The position numbers were made by a program, and so were the translations under genes. DNA of 64,000 nucleotides from Chloroflexota bacterium (lineage in GTDB: Bacteria > Chloroflexota > Anaerolineae > Promineifilales > Promineifilaceae): assembly GCA_013112725.1 (NCBI GenBank), contig JABFFZ010000019.1:1-64000 (forward strand). Reading direction: 5' to 3'. Below, in pieces: positions 1-7,132 of the stretch. How positions within the stretch are numbered: the first letter of the stretch is position 1; each line of letters starts with the position of its first letter. Under the pieces are notes generated by a model. That model did not search any database, was not told the origin of the DNA, and was given only the letters and a program-made list of their open reading frames with translations.

Positions 1-475
1 CACGCCCCGCGAACTGGCGGAGGGCGGCTGGCAGCCGGTCATCCCGGACGCGCTGGCATTGGCACGGGCGGAAGAGATTCGCCGCCTGGTTTTTTGCAGC
101 GGTAAGGTGTTTGTGGATTTGGTGGAGATACAACAGCGGATTTTGACCGAGAAAGATGCGTTGCAGGTGGCGTTGACGCGGGTGGAGCAGTTGTACCCGT
201 TCCCGGATAAGGAAATTCAGGCAGCGCTGGCGGCGTACCCTCATCTAGAAGAGGTGGTCTGGCTGCAAGAGGAACCGGCGAATATGGGGGCGTGGGAATT
301 TGTACGGCCGTGTCTGGAACAATGGATTGACGGCCAACCCGAAGCGGCTTCGGGCCGTCTGCCGCTCCGCTACATTGGCCGCCCCCGCCGCACCAGCCCC
401 GCCGAAGGCTCCACCACCTGGCACCGGCGGAATCAGCAGGCGATTACGGAGTATGCGTTTGAATTTGGAGATTAG
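1..475 (+). CDS. sucA: 2-oxoglutarate dehydrogenase E1 component, C-terminal end (partial)
   Basis: The reading frame is open from the left edge, so the gene starts outside the window; about 157 C-terminal residues are present. The segment RVEQLYPFP, then VVWLQEEPANMGAW, then LRYIGRPRRTSPAEG and a closing helix is the characteristic end of the thiamine-dependent E1 subunit (OdhA/SucA), which decarboxylates 2-oxoglutarate and passes the succinyl group to lipoyl-E2. The E2 gene follows 91 bp downstream on the same strand, the usual operon order. The gap between them is filled by an inverted GAGATTG array that could form a hairpin and reduce read-through. Identification is firm; the catalytic N-terminus cannot be checked. 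Confidence 0.93.
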   Translation, partial: TPRELAEGGWQPVIPDALALARAEEIRRLVFCSGKVFVDLVEIQQRILTEKDALQVALTRVEQLYPFPDKEIQAALAAYPHLEEVVWLQEEPANMGAWEFVRPCLEQWIDGQPEAASGRLPLRYIGRPRRTSPAEGSTTWHRRNQQAITEYAFEFGD

Positions 476-553
476 AGATTGAGAGATTGGAGATTGGAGA
501 TTAGAGATTGGGCAATCTCCAATCTCTAATCTCCAATCTCCGATCTCCATCAC
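476..553. repeat. Inverted heptamer array, unit GAGATTG
   Basis: Five to six copies of a 7-bp unit (GAGATTG/GAGATTA) are followed directly by the reverse-complement units (CAATCTC, TAATCTC). The whole spacer between the E1 and E2 genes can fold into one hairpin. The same unit recurs at 12050, 43257 and 45110. Confidence 0.85.
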
Positions 554-566
554 AAGGAAGCAAAGT

Positions 567-1790
567 ATGACAATCAAAATAACCGTCCCAGAACTGGGCG
601 AATCAGTAGTAGAGGCAACGGTGGGTGAGTGGCACAAGCGAGAGGGGGAGCGCGTGGCCGTCGGCGACGTGCTGGTGGAGTTGGAAACGGACAAAGTTGA
701 CCTGGAGGTGAGTGCGGAAACGGCCGGAGTGCTGGCGCGCATTTTCCACCAACAAGGGGCCGATGTGCAGATTGGTGATGTGCTGGCGGAAATTGAACGC
801 AATGGGGAGGCGGCCACAGCCGAAAAGCCAGCGCAGGATGAAACACCTGCTCCCGCACCGGCGGAAAAACCAGCCGAAGAACCACGTCGCGCCGTTACAC
901 CCGTGGCCCAACGGGTGGCGGCGGCTGAAGGGGTGGATGTGTCCAAAGTAGAAGGCAGTGGGGCGCACGGCCGTGTCACCCGCCAGGATGTGGAGAAACA
1001 CCTGCAAAAACAGGAGGCCGCGCCCGCCAAACCGCAACCACAACCGGTCGCTGCGCCATCATCTCAGGTTAGTGCCGAGAGCGGCAACGGCCGTACCGAG
1101 GAACGCATCCGTATGTCTCGCCGCCGCCGCACCATCGCCCAACGGCTGGTAGAAGCACAGCACACGGCCGCCATGCTCACCACCTTTAACGATGTGGACA
1201 TGGGCGCGGTGATGGAACTGCGCAAACGGCGCGGCCCCGCCTTTTTAGAGCGGCACGGCGTCAAACTGGGTTTTATGTCCTTTTTTGTCAAGGCGGCGGT
1301 GGGTGCGCTCAAGGCTTTCCCCAAACTGAACGCCGAAATTGACGGCGAGGAGATGGTACTCAAACAGTATTATGACATCGGTATGGCCGTGGGAGCAGAG
1401 GAAGGGCTGGTGGTGCCGGTGATTCGGGACGCCGACCGGCTGTCGTTTGCGGCCATCGAGCAGGCCATCCGCGACTTTTCCGCCAGGGCGCGGGATGGTT
1501 CATTGACACTGGAGGATTTGCGCGGCGGCACCTTTACCATCACCAATGGCGGCGTCTTTGGCTCTATGCTCAGCACGCCCATCTTGAACCCGCCGCAGGT
1601 GGGCATCCTGGGGCTGCACCGCATTGACGAGCGCCCCGTGGCCCGCAATGGTGAAGTGGTCATCCGCCCCATGATGTACCTGGCATTGAGTTATGATCAT
1701 CGGTTGGTGGACGGCCGTGAAGCCGTACAATTCCTGGCCCGCGTGAAAGAACTGATTGAGGAGCCGGAAACATTGTTGCTGGAAGGGTGA
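567..1790 (+). CDS. sucB: Dihydrolipoyllysine succinyltransferase, E2 of 2-oxoglutarate dehydrogenase
   Basis: 407 residues, normal length for OdhB/SucB. An N-terminal lipoyl domain (about 1-76) carries the lipoylation lysine in ETDKVDLEV; an Ala/Pro/Glu-rich hinge follows; the peripheral E3-binding domain lies at about 110-146 ([14 protein letters not shown]...GRVTRQDV). The acyltransferase domain (about 180-405) ends with the catalytic [12 protein letters not shown] motif (His and Asp of HxxxD). It transfers succinyl from lipoate to CoA. The start has an AAGGAAG Shine-Dalgarno sequence (SD) just upstream. LplA, encoded at 19693-20679, could attach its lipoate. Its last ~100 bp are duplicated at 2437-2534. 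Confidence 0.95.
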   Translation: MTIKITVPELGESVVEATVGEWHKREGERVAVGDVLVELETDKVDLEVSAETAGVLARIFHQQGADVQIGDVLAEIERNGEAATAEKPAQDETPAPAPAEKPAEEPRRAVTPVAQRVAAAEGVDVSKVEGSGAHGRVTRQDVEKHLQKQEAAPAKPQPQPVAAPSSQVSAESGNGRTEERIRMSRRRRTIAQRLVEAQHTAAMLTTFNDVDMGAVMELRKRRGPAFLERHGVKLGFMSFFVKAAVGALKAFPKLNAEIDGEEMVLKQYYDIGMAVGAEEGLVVPVIRDADRLSFAAIEQAIRDFSARARDGSLTLEDLRGGTFTITNGGVFGSMLSTPILNPPQVGILGLHRIDERPVARNGEVVIRPMMYLALSYDHRLVDGREAVQFLARVKELIEEPETLLLEG

Positions 1791-1827
1791 GAGACGGCCG
1801 TGCCAAAAAAACATCTTCCTTCCCTGA

Positions 1828-1856
1828 TTGGTTAATGTGGCTGCTGTCGTTACAAT
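1828..1856 (+). promoter_or_regulatory. Promoter for the toxin-antitoxin pair
   Basis: TTGGTT at 1828-1833 and TACAAT at 1851-1856 are separated by 17 bp. The toxin ATG lies at 1863, six bases past the -10, and no SD is present, so the transcript is predicted to be leaderless. Confidence 0.55.
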
Positions 1857-1862
1857 TGCTCT

Positions 1863-2147
1863 ATGAGAATCAGGCAAATCATCTGGCCGGAAGATCGGGT
1901 TGAACATATTGCCCGCCATCACTTAACCCCTGAAGAAGTTGAGGCTGTATGTTTTGGTCGGGCATTTGTGCAGCGGGCTAAATCTGAAGGTGAGAACCCC
2001 CTCTATTACGTTTTGGGTCAGACAGATGCCGGGCGGTATCTCTTTTGTGTTATTATTCAGTTTTCAGATGGAAATGGCTATCCGGTCACTGCCCGACCGA
2101 TGACCGACAGCGAAAAACGTCGGTTTCAAAAATGGCAAAGAAAATGA
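1863..2147 (+). CDS. BrnT-like (DUF497) toxin
   Basis: 94 residues. The layout W-x-E-x-x-x-x-x-I-x-x-H-x-x-x-x-E-E-V near the start and the closing VTARPMTDSEKRRFQKW match the BrnT/DUF497 family of RelE-fold ribonuclease toxins, where the terminal Arg-Glu-rich segment (usually SARPATRRERRRY) is diagnostic. It precedes and overlaps its antitoxin by an ATGA junction, the normal BrnT-BrnA order. The predicted job is mRNA cleavage when free of antitoxin. It may be translated from a leaderless mRNA. The pair sits between two copies of the sucB 3' end, suggesting it arrived as an insertion. Toxicity is inferred from family membership. Confidence 0.75.
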   Translation: MRIRQIIWPEDRVEHIARHHLTPEEVEAVCFGRAFVQRAKSEGENPLYYVLGQTDAGRYLFCVIIQFSDGNGYPVTARPMTDSEKRRFQKWQRK

Positions 2148-2395
2148 AAAAAACACTACTACCACAGACTGATTCGATTGAAGAACTGGCCCGTTTTTGG
2201 GACACCCATGATCTGACCGAGTTTGAAGATGAGCTGGAAGAGATCAATGAACCTGTCTTTATACGGGAAACGGCCGTCATCATTCGGTTGTTACCAGAAG
2301 AAGCAAAAGCCATTAAGAGAATCGCCTCGTCTCAGGGTGTTCCTGATTCAGATTTGATCTACCAATGGGTTCAGGAACGATTGCAGACAGCTTGA
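2144..2395 (+). CDS. CopG/BrnA-type antitoxin
   Basis: 83 residues from the ATG that overlaps the toxin stop (ATGA); an ATG at 2132 is also possible. The N-terminal SIEELARFWDTHDLTEFEDELEE is the hallmark of the CopG-antitoxin family (PF12441 type). The C-terminal half (RLLPEEAKAIKRIASSQGVPDSDLIYQWVQERL) is a ribbon-helix-helix DNA-binding segment. It should neutralise the preceding BrnT-like toxin and autoregulate the promoter at 1828-1856. Overlapping start and stop codons indicate translational coupling. Confidence 0.78.
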   Translation: MKKTLLPQTDSIEELARFWDTHDLTEFEDELEEINEPVFIRETAVIIRLLPEEAKAIKRIASSQGVPDSDLIYQWVQERLQTA

Positions 2396-2436
2396 TCCCT
2401 CCCCCAAAACCACCCCCTGATGGAGTAAGCAGGGTC

Positions 2437-2534
2437 ATGATCACCGGATTGTAGACGGCCGTGAAGCCGTGCAATTCCTGGTGCGCCTGAAAGAACTGAT
2501 CGAAGAGCCAGAAACCCTGCTGTTGGAAGGCTAA
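2437..2534 (+). pseudogene. Duplicate of the sucB 3' end (32 codons plus stop)
   Basis: Reading from GAT at 2440, this translates to [13 protein letters not shown] and continues to LLLEG then TAA, matching the last 32 sense codons of sucB (1692-1790). Of those codons 11 differ silently and 3 conservatively (Leu/Ile, Ala/Val, Val/Leu), and the stop is TAA rather than TGA. It has no start or upstream homology. The mostly synonymous divergence means both copies were once under coding selection, so this is more likely a leftover native end, or one from a relative, than a recent local duplication. Confidence 0.88.
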
Positions 2535-2537
2535 TGA

Positions 2538-4885
2538 TCAGGCCGCCAGAGCGGCCAACACCTGCTGGCGCACGTCTGGCGGCAAATGCGCCAGCGCCGT
2601 TTCCGGTGGAACACCGGCCAATACCCGGCGCAGCCCCCGCACCAGCGCCGTGAGCGCCGGGTCATTTTGCCTCTCCAACTGATCACACAACTCCCATGCC
2701 TGCCCTCCCGCAACCGTATCTCCCTGTCGCGCCTGGCGGATAAGCGCCACCAGTTCAGTTAGCGGATTTTGTATCTGCGCCAATAAACCGGCAATAGACT
2801 GCAGCCAATCTTGAGCGCCAATCATGGCAAAAATCTGCTGCGCTTCTAGCAGGTATGGTTTCGCTTCTTCTTGTCGCTCCAGAGAAAGGAGTAACTGCCC
2901 CAAACGCACCAGGATAGCGCCCATGCTGTGGGCATCACGCAGATCACGGCAAACAGTTAAGCTATTTTGATAAAGCTCAATTGCTTCCGCAAATTGTTTC
3001 CTGGCCACCATAAGATCGGCCATCCCCACCTGGGTGACGGCGATTTCACGGGTATCGCCGATTTTCTCTTTGGCTTCCAGGGAGAGGCGGTAGAGGCGTT
3101 CGGCCTCGTCGTATTGGCCGCGCGTGCGCAGCAAGTCCGCCAGCGAGGATTGGGTGACGGCCACACCCCGACGGCCGTTGTCTATTGTCTCTGCATCGTT
3201 GTTCTGTGTCCCTTGTTCCAAAATACCCTCAGCTGATGCCAGGCTTTGGCGCAAGAACTGTTCGGCCAGCGCCGGCTGGCCGCGCCATTGGTAATACTCG
3301 CCCAAACTACGCTGCAAACGGCGGGCGGTGTTGTCTTGCCCAATCACCTGCGCGGCGGCCAAACCACTTTGCAGCCAGCTTTCCCACTGCCCAAATTGAT
3401 AACTGCTCAACGTCTGCGAGATTTCTATGGCCAGGTCTGCGGCCAGGTCACGGTTTATTTCCCACCGGGGCAGCAGCCAGTCGGCCGCTTTCACAATCTC
3501 AGGCCCGGCATCGGAAATAGCCATCCAGTCAGCAGATGTCAGCCGTTCACTCTCTTCCAGGTAATTTTTCCAGTAACGCACATAGGCAACACAGGCATTC
3601 CGCACCGCTTCTTTATCAAACTTGGGCAGCTTGTCTTCGGCATATTGGCGCAGCAGATCATACATACGCCAACCTGCTGCCGTCTCTTCCACCAGCCCGG
3701 CAAAAGCCAGCCCCTCCAGCCCTGTCAGCGTATCCGTCTCACTTTCCCCCCACACCGCCTGCACCGCTGCTGTCGTAAACTCCTTGCGGGCAAACAGCCC
3801 CAATCGCGCCAGCCGCCACTTTTCGGCCTCATCCAGATCATCATAGCTGGCATCAAAAGTAATGATGACGCTCACATTATCTCCGGCCCCGGCGTTTTGC
3901 AGAGCCAACACCTTGCGCTTCATCAGGTCATCCAACAGCGTGGCAGGGGATCAGGCCTGGTTCTGGCCAGGCGGGCGGCGCGTCCGGCTGCCAGTTCTAG
4001 CGCCAACGGAATGTTCTCCAACTCGCGGGCAATCGCCTGCACCAGTTTCGCATCCCCGGATACGTTCGCGTCTGCCAGCAGCGCGGCCAATAAATTCTCA
4101 CCTTCCACATCCGGCAATTCTTTCAGCTGCATGATACTTTGTGGCGGCAACCCTACCAAATCATCACGGCGGCTGGTCACCAGCACGGCGCAGGGTGGGC
4201 GCGGCGGCAGTAAATACTTGATCTGCGTTAACTGACCCAGACGCACATCATCCAGCACCACCAGCGTCTCTTTTCGCGCTCTCAGCGCCAACCGCAGCAC
4301 ATCCGCCCTACCCGCCAGATCATTGGTTTTCAGTTCCACCCCCAATGCCTGCGCCAACCGCCCCTGCACCACCAGCACATCCAGCGGGCCGCATTCCAGC
4401 CAGATGACGCCACCGCGAAAACGCCCTTTGATTGCCTGCACCACAGCAATAGCCAATTCCGTTTTACCCAACCCACCCAGGCCCCGCACCCCGGCAATAG
4501 CCGCTTCACCACCCACCAGCAGTTGCTGGGTCAGCCGCTCCATTTCTGGCTAACGTCCCATAAAAAAGCGGGTGCGTGGCTCAGGTAGTTCCGTGGGAAT
4601 GGGGCCGGGCAACGCCGGGTTTGGCTCATATCTTTCCGGTGTGGGATGGCTATATTCGGCCGCATAACCGGCGGCCACCAGCAATCTGTCTGTATCTTCT
4701 TCGGACAGGTAAAGGGCGTTGGTCACTTTCAAAACTTCTTCGCGCTGTCGTGGTTTCGTCTCCCCCGAATACCAGTTGCCAATGGTGCTGCGCTGCTTGC
4801 CAATCATCCGGGCAAGCTCCGCCTGGGTGATCCCCTCTCGGCTCATGAAAGATCGTAACAATTCGGCAAAAGTGTAACTTTCCAT
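2538..4885 (-). pseudogene. Broken HTH-NB-ARC-TPR (STAND) regulator gene
   Basis: Three consecutive minus-strand frames form one gene of about 780 codons. Segment 4885-4550 is an XRE-type helix-turn-helix (ITQAELARMIGKQRSTIGNWYSG) ending FFMGR followed by an in-frame TAG. Segment 4543-3923 continues directly as PEMERL and holds the NB-ARC NTPase with a P-loop (GLGGLGKTELA), LVVLDDV and LVTSRRD motifs and ELENIPLALELAAG. Segment 3935-2538 resumes one base out of frame (TLLDDLMKRK) with a winged-helix and tetratricopeptide repeats (QSSLADLLRTRGQYDEAERLY). The nonsense codon sits where relatives read GRE; the shift looks like one lost G near 3945. The family are ATP-driven signalling switches. 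Either decaying or a three-piece remnant. Confidence 0.82.
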
Positions 4886-5024
4886 GTGTTATTCCTGGCT
4901 TGTCTTATCTGCCAGACCAATTTGTCCAACTGACCTGGACACGAGTTAGGCTGCCTGACCGATGGATTGAACAGTTACTTACTATTATGAAGCCAGATCG
5001 ATCAAAACACAAAAAGCGCTCAAT

Positions 5025-5040
5025 AAGACACCGGTGTCTT
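5025..5040. promoter_or_regulatory. Perfect 16-bp palindrome upstream of a small gene
   Basis: AAGACACCGGTGTCTT is a perfect inverted repeat 24 bp before the ATG at 5064. It has no T-run, so an operator for a dimeric repressor is more likely than a terminator. Function not established. Confidence 0.4.
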
Positions 5041-5063
5041 CAAACAAATAGGAGATTGAAGAC

Positions 5064-5288
5064 ATGTTAGAAATGAAAGATTCCCTCTGGTTTTTGTTAG
5101 GATTTGTGCCCTGTTGGGTCAACCGGCAGCCGGTACGCGGCGGCTGGCAGTTGGAAATACGCGCCTTGTTCTGGCATCTCACCCTCACCCGGCGCACGGT
5201 GCGCAGCCAACGCACCAGCTTCACCCTGCGCGTACCGTTGATTGAAAAAGTCAGCGCCGCCATCTGGGCCGCCGTCAAAAGCCTGTAA
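5064..5288 (+). CDS. Small hypothetical protein, 74 aa
   Basis: Begins at ATG 5064 behind a GGAG sequence 11 bp upstream and ends just before a perfect hairpin. The protein has a hydrophobic start (DSLWFLLGFVPCWV) followed by a basic, beta-like segment (LEIRALFWHLTLTRRTVRSQ). I do not recognise a family. Opposite-strand frames overlap it, so coding status is uncertain; the SD, the palindrome ahead and the hairpin behind favour a real gene. Confidence 0.45.
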   Translation: MLEMKDSLWFLLGFVPCWVNRQPVRGGWQLEIRALFWHLTLTRRTVRSQRTSFTLRVPLIEKVSAAIWAAVKSL

Positions 5289-5293
5289 CACAC

Positions 5294-5327
5294 AGACCTG
5301 ACAGGTTTTCTAAAACCTGTCAGGTCT
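5294..5327. repeat. Palindromic element (AGACCTGACAGGTTTT family), terminator-like
   Basis: Perfect 16-bp arms at 5294-5309 and 5312-5327 with a 2-base loop. The core AGACCTG/CAGGTCT recurs at 16122-16154, so this is a dispersed intergenic family that could also stop transcription after the small gene. Confidence 0.75.
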
Positions 5328-5410
5328 TCACGCCACCCAACTACTTGCCCCCCACCCCATTGTGACAGAAAATAGGGACACAACAGACAACACCCACAAA
5401 GGATGTCCTT

Positions 5411-5457
5411 CATCCTTCATAATTCCTAATTCATAATTCCTAATTCCCAATTCCCCA
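5411..5457. repeat. CATAATT/CCTAATT heptamer array
   Basis: Six to seven imperfect copies of a 7-bp unit immediately upstream of the acyl-CoA ligase ribosome-binding site. The same unit recurs at 35597 and 40990. Confidence 0.75.
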
Positions 5458-5467
5458 GGAGGTCCGC

Positions 5468-7048
5468 ATGATTTTCAAGAGTCCCTATCCCGATGTGCAG
5501 ATTCCCGATTTGCCGCTGACCAACTTTTTGCTGGAGCGGATCAAACCGTTTGGCGACAAAGCGGCGCTGATTGATGGCCCTAGCGGCCGTACCCTGACCT
5601 TTACGCAGTTGGCCGGGGCCATTCGCCTGGTGGCGGCCAGCCTCAGCCAGCGCGGTTTTGGCCAGGGGGATGTGTTTGCCATTTACAGCCCCAATCTGCC
5701 CGAATACGCCATCGCCTTCCACGCCGTTTCCCTCATCGGTGGCACGGTGACAACGGTCAACCCCCTGTACACGGCCGACGAACTGGCGCACCAGCTACAG
5801 GATTCCAACGCCAAATATCTGCTGACCATCTCTCTCTTTTTGCCCAATGCCCAGGCAGCGGCGGCTAAATCGAACGTCGAGGAGATTTTTACCTTTGACC
5901 CGGTGGAGGGGGCCACGCCGTTTGGGACCTTGTTGCAGAGCGACGGCCGTGTCCCCGACATCACCATCAACCCCGCCGAAGACGTGGTCGTGCTGCCCTA
6001 TTCCAGCGGCACCACCGGCTATCCCAAAGGGGTCATGCTCACCCACCGCAACATCGTGGCCAACATGGTTCAATGTGAAGGCATCCCCAATTTCAAGATG
6101 GTCTCCGCCGCCGACACCATCATGGGCATCCTGCCCTTTTACCATATTTACGGCATGGTGGTCATTATGAACATGAGCCTGGCCATGGGCGCGACTATCG
6201 TCACCATGCCCCGTTTTGACCTGCCTCAATTCCTGGAATTGATCCAGAAACACAAAGTCACCCGCACCAACGTCGTGCCACCCATCCTGCTGGCCTTAGC
6301 CAAACATCCACTTATTGACCAGTATGATCTTTCCTCTCTGGAAGAATTGACCTCCGGCGCGGCCCCGTTAAGCGAAGAATTGGCCGAAGCGGTGGTGCAG
6401 CGGATTGGCTGCAACGTGATTCAGGGGTATGGTATGACGGAAACCAGCCCCGTCACCCACGTCTGCCCCAATTTCCCCGGCATGATCAAACGCGCCTCCA
6501 TCGGCCCGGCCATCTCTAACACAGAAACGATGATTGTGTCTGTGGAAACAGGTGAGCCGCTGGGCCATAACCAGAATGGCGAACTATGGCTGCGCGGGCC
6601 ACAGGTGATGAAAGGGTACCTGAACAACCCGGACGCCACCGCCGCCACTATTGACGAAAACGGCTGGCTGCACACGGGGGACATTGGTTATGCCGATGAT
6701 GACGGCTATTTTTACATTGTGGATCGGTTGAAGGAGCTGATTAAGTACAAAGGGTTCCAGGTGGCCCCGGCGGAACTGGAAGGGCTGCTGCTGACGCACC
6801 CGGCCATTGCGGACGCGGCCGTGATCCCCAGCCCGGACGAGGAAGCGGGCGAAGTGCCCAAAGCGTATATTGTGCTCAAACCAGGGCAAGAAGTGAGCGC
6901 CGAGGCGATTATGGATTGGGTGGCGGAGCGCGTCTCGCCGCAAAAGAAAATCCGCCGTGTGCAATTCACCGACCAGGTGCCCAAATCCCTCTCCGGCAAA
7001 ATCCTGCGCCGCGTCCTGGTAGACCAGGAGCGGGCGGCGCAGCAATAA
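5468..7048 (+). CDS. AMP-dependent acyl-CoA synthetase, 4-coumarate-CoA ligase-like
   Basis: 526 residues, preceded by a strong SD (CAGGAGG). Adenylate-forming family motifs are complete: the P-loop-like LPYSSGTTGYPKGVMLTHRN at about 175, GYGMTETSP at about 318, the HTGDIGYADDDGYFYIVDR hinge at about 398 and the catalytic lysine in SLSGKILRR near the C-terminus. It activates a carboxylic acid with ATP and loads it onto CoA. Sequence character is closest to plant-type 4CL/medium-to-long-chain ligases; the true substrate cannot be read from the sequence. It stands alone between repeat elements. An acyl-CoA dehydrogenase at 14869 may use such products. Confidence 0.88.
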   Translation: MIFKSPYPDVQIPDLPLTNFLLERIKPFGDKAALIDGPSGRTLTFTQLAGAIRLVAASLSQRGFGQGDVFAIYSPNLPEYAIAFHAVSLIGGTVTTVNPLYTADELAHQLQDSNAKYLLTISLFLPNAQAAAAKSNVEEIFTFDPVEGATPFGTLLQSDGRVPDITINPAEDVVVLPYSSGTTGYPKGVMLTHRNIVANMVQCEGIPNFKMVSAADTIMGILPFYHIYGMVVIMNMSLAMGATIVTMPRFDLPQFLELIQKHKVTRTNVVPPILLALAKHPLIDQYDLSSLEELTSGAAPLSEELAEAVVQRIGCNVIQGYGMTETSPVTHVCPNFPGMIKRASIGPAISNTETMIVSVETGEPLGHNQNGELWLRGPQVMKGYLNNPDATAATIDENGWLHTGDIGYADDDGYFYIVDRLKELIKYKGFQVAPAELEGLLLTHPAIADAAVIPSPDEEAGEVPKAYIVLKPGQEVSAEAIMDWVAERVSPQKKIRRVQFTDQVPKSLSGKILRRVLVDQERAAQQ

Positions 7049-7063
7049 GTTTGCAACAAGTTT

Positions 7064-7113
7064 GTAGTAGGCGATTTATCGCCCTAACCATAAGGCGATA
7101 AATCGCCTACTAC
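7064..7113. repeat. Palindromic element, GTAGTAGGCGATTTATCGCC family
   Basis: Two perfect 20-bp arms (7064-7083 and 7094-7113) around a 10-base loop. A second copy with 25-bp arms lies at 48866-48918. Intergenic in both places. Confidence 0.9.
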
Positions 7114-7132
7114 GAACACAAAGCCCATATCT

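Noticed and set aside
245..1030. Minus-strand ORF of 261 codons across sucA/sucB
   Set aside because: Shadow of the E1/E2 genes; low-complexity Ser/Thr/Arg content and it crosses a repeat array.
2437..2534. A second functional E2 gene
   Set aside because: Only the last 32 codons are present, without a start or the rest of the domain.
3246..4235. Long plus-strand ORF of 329 codons
   Set aside because: It lies opposite the NB-ARC-TPR gene, has no SD and no protein-like character.
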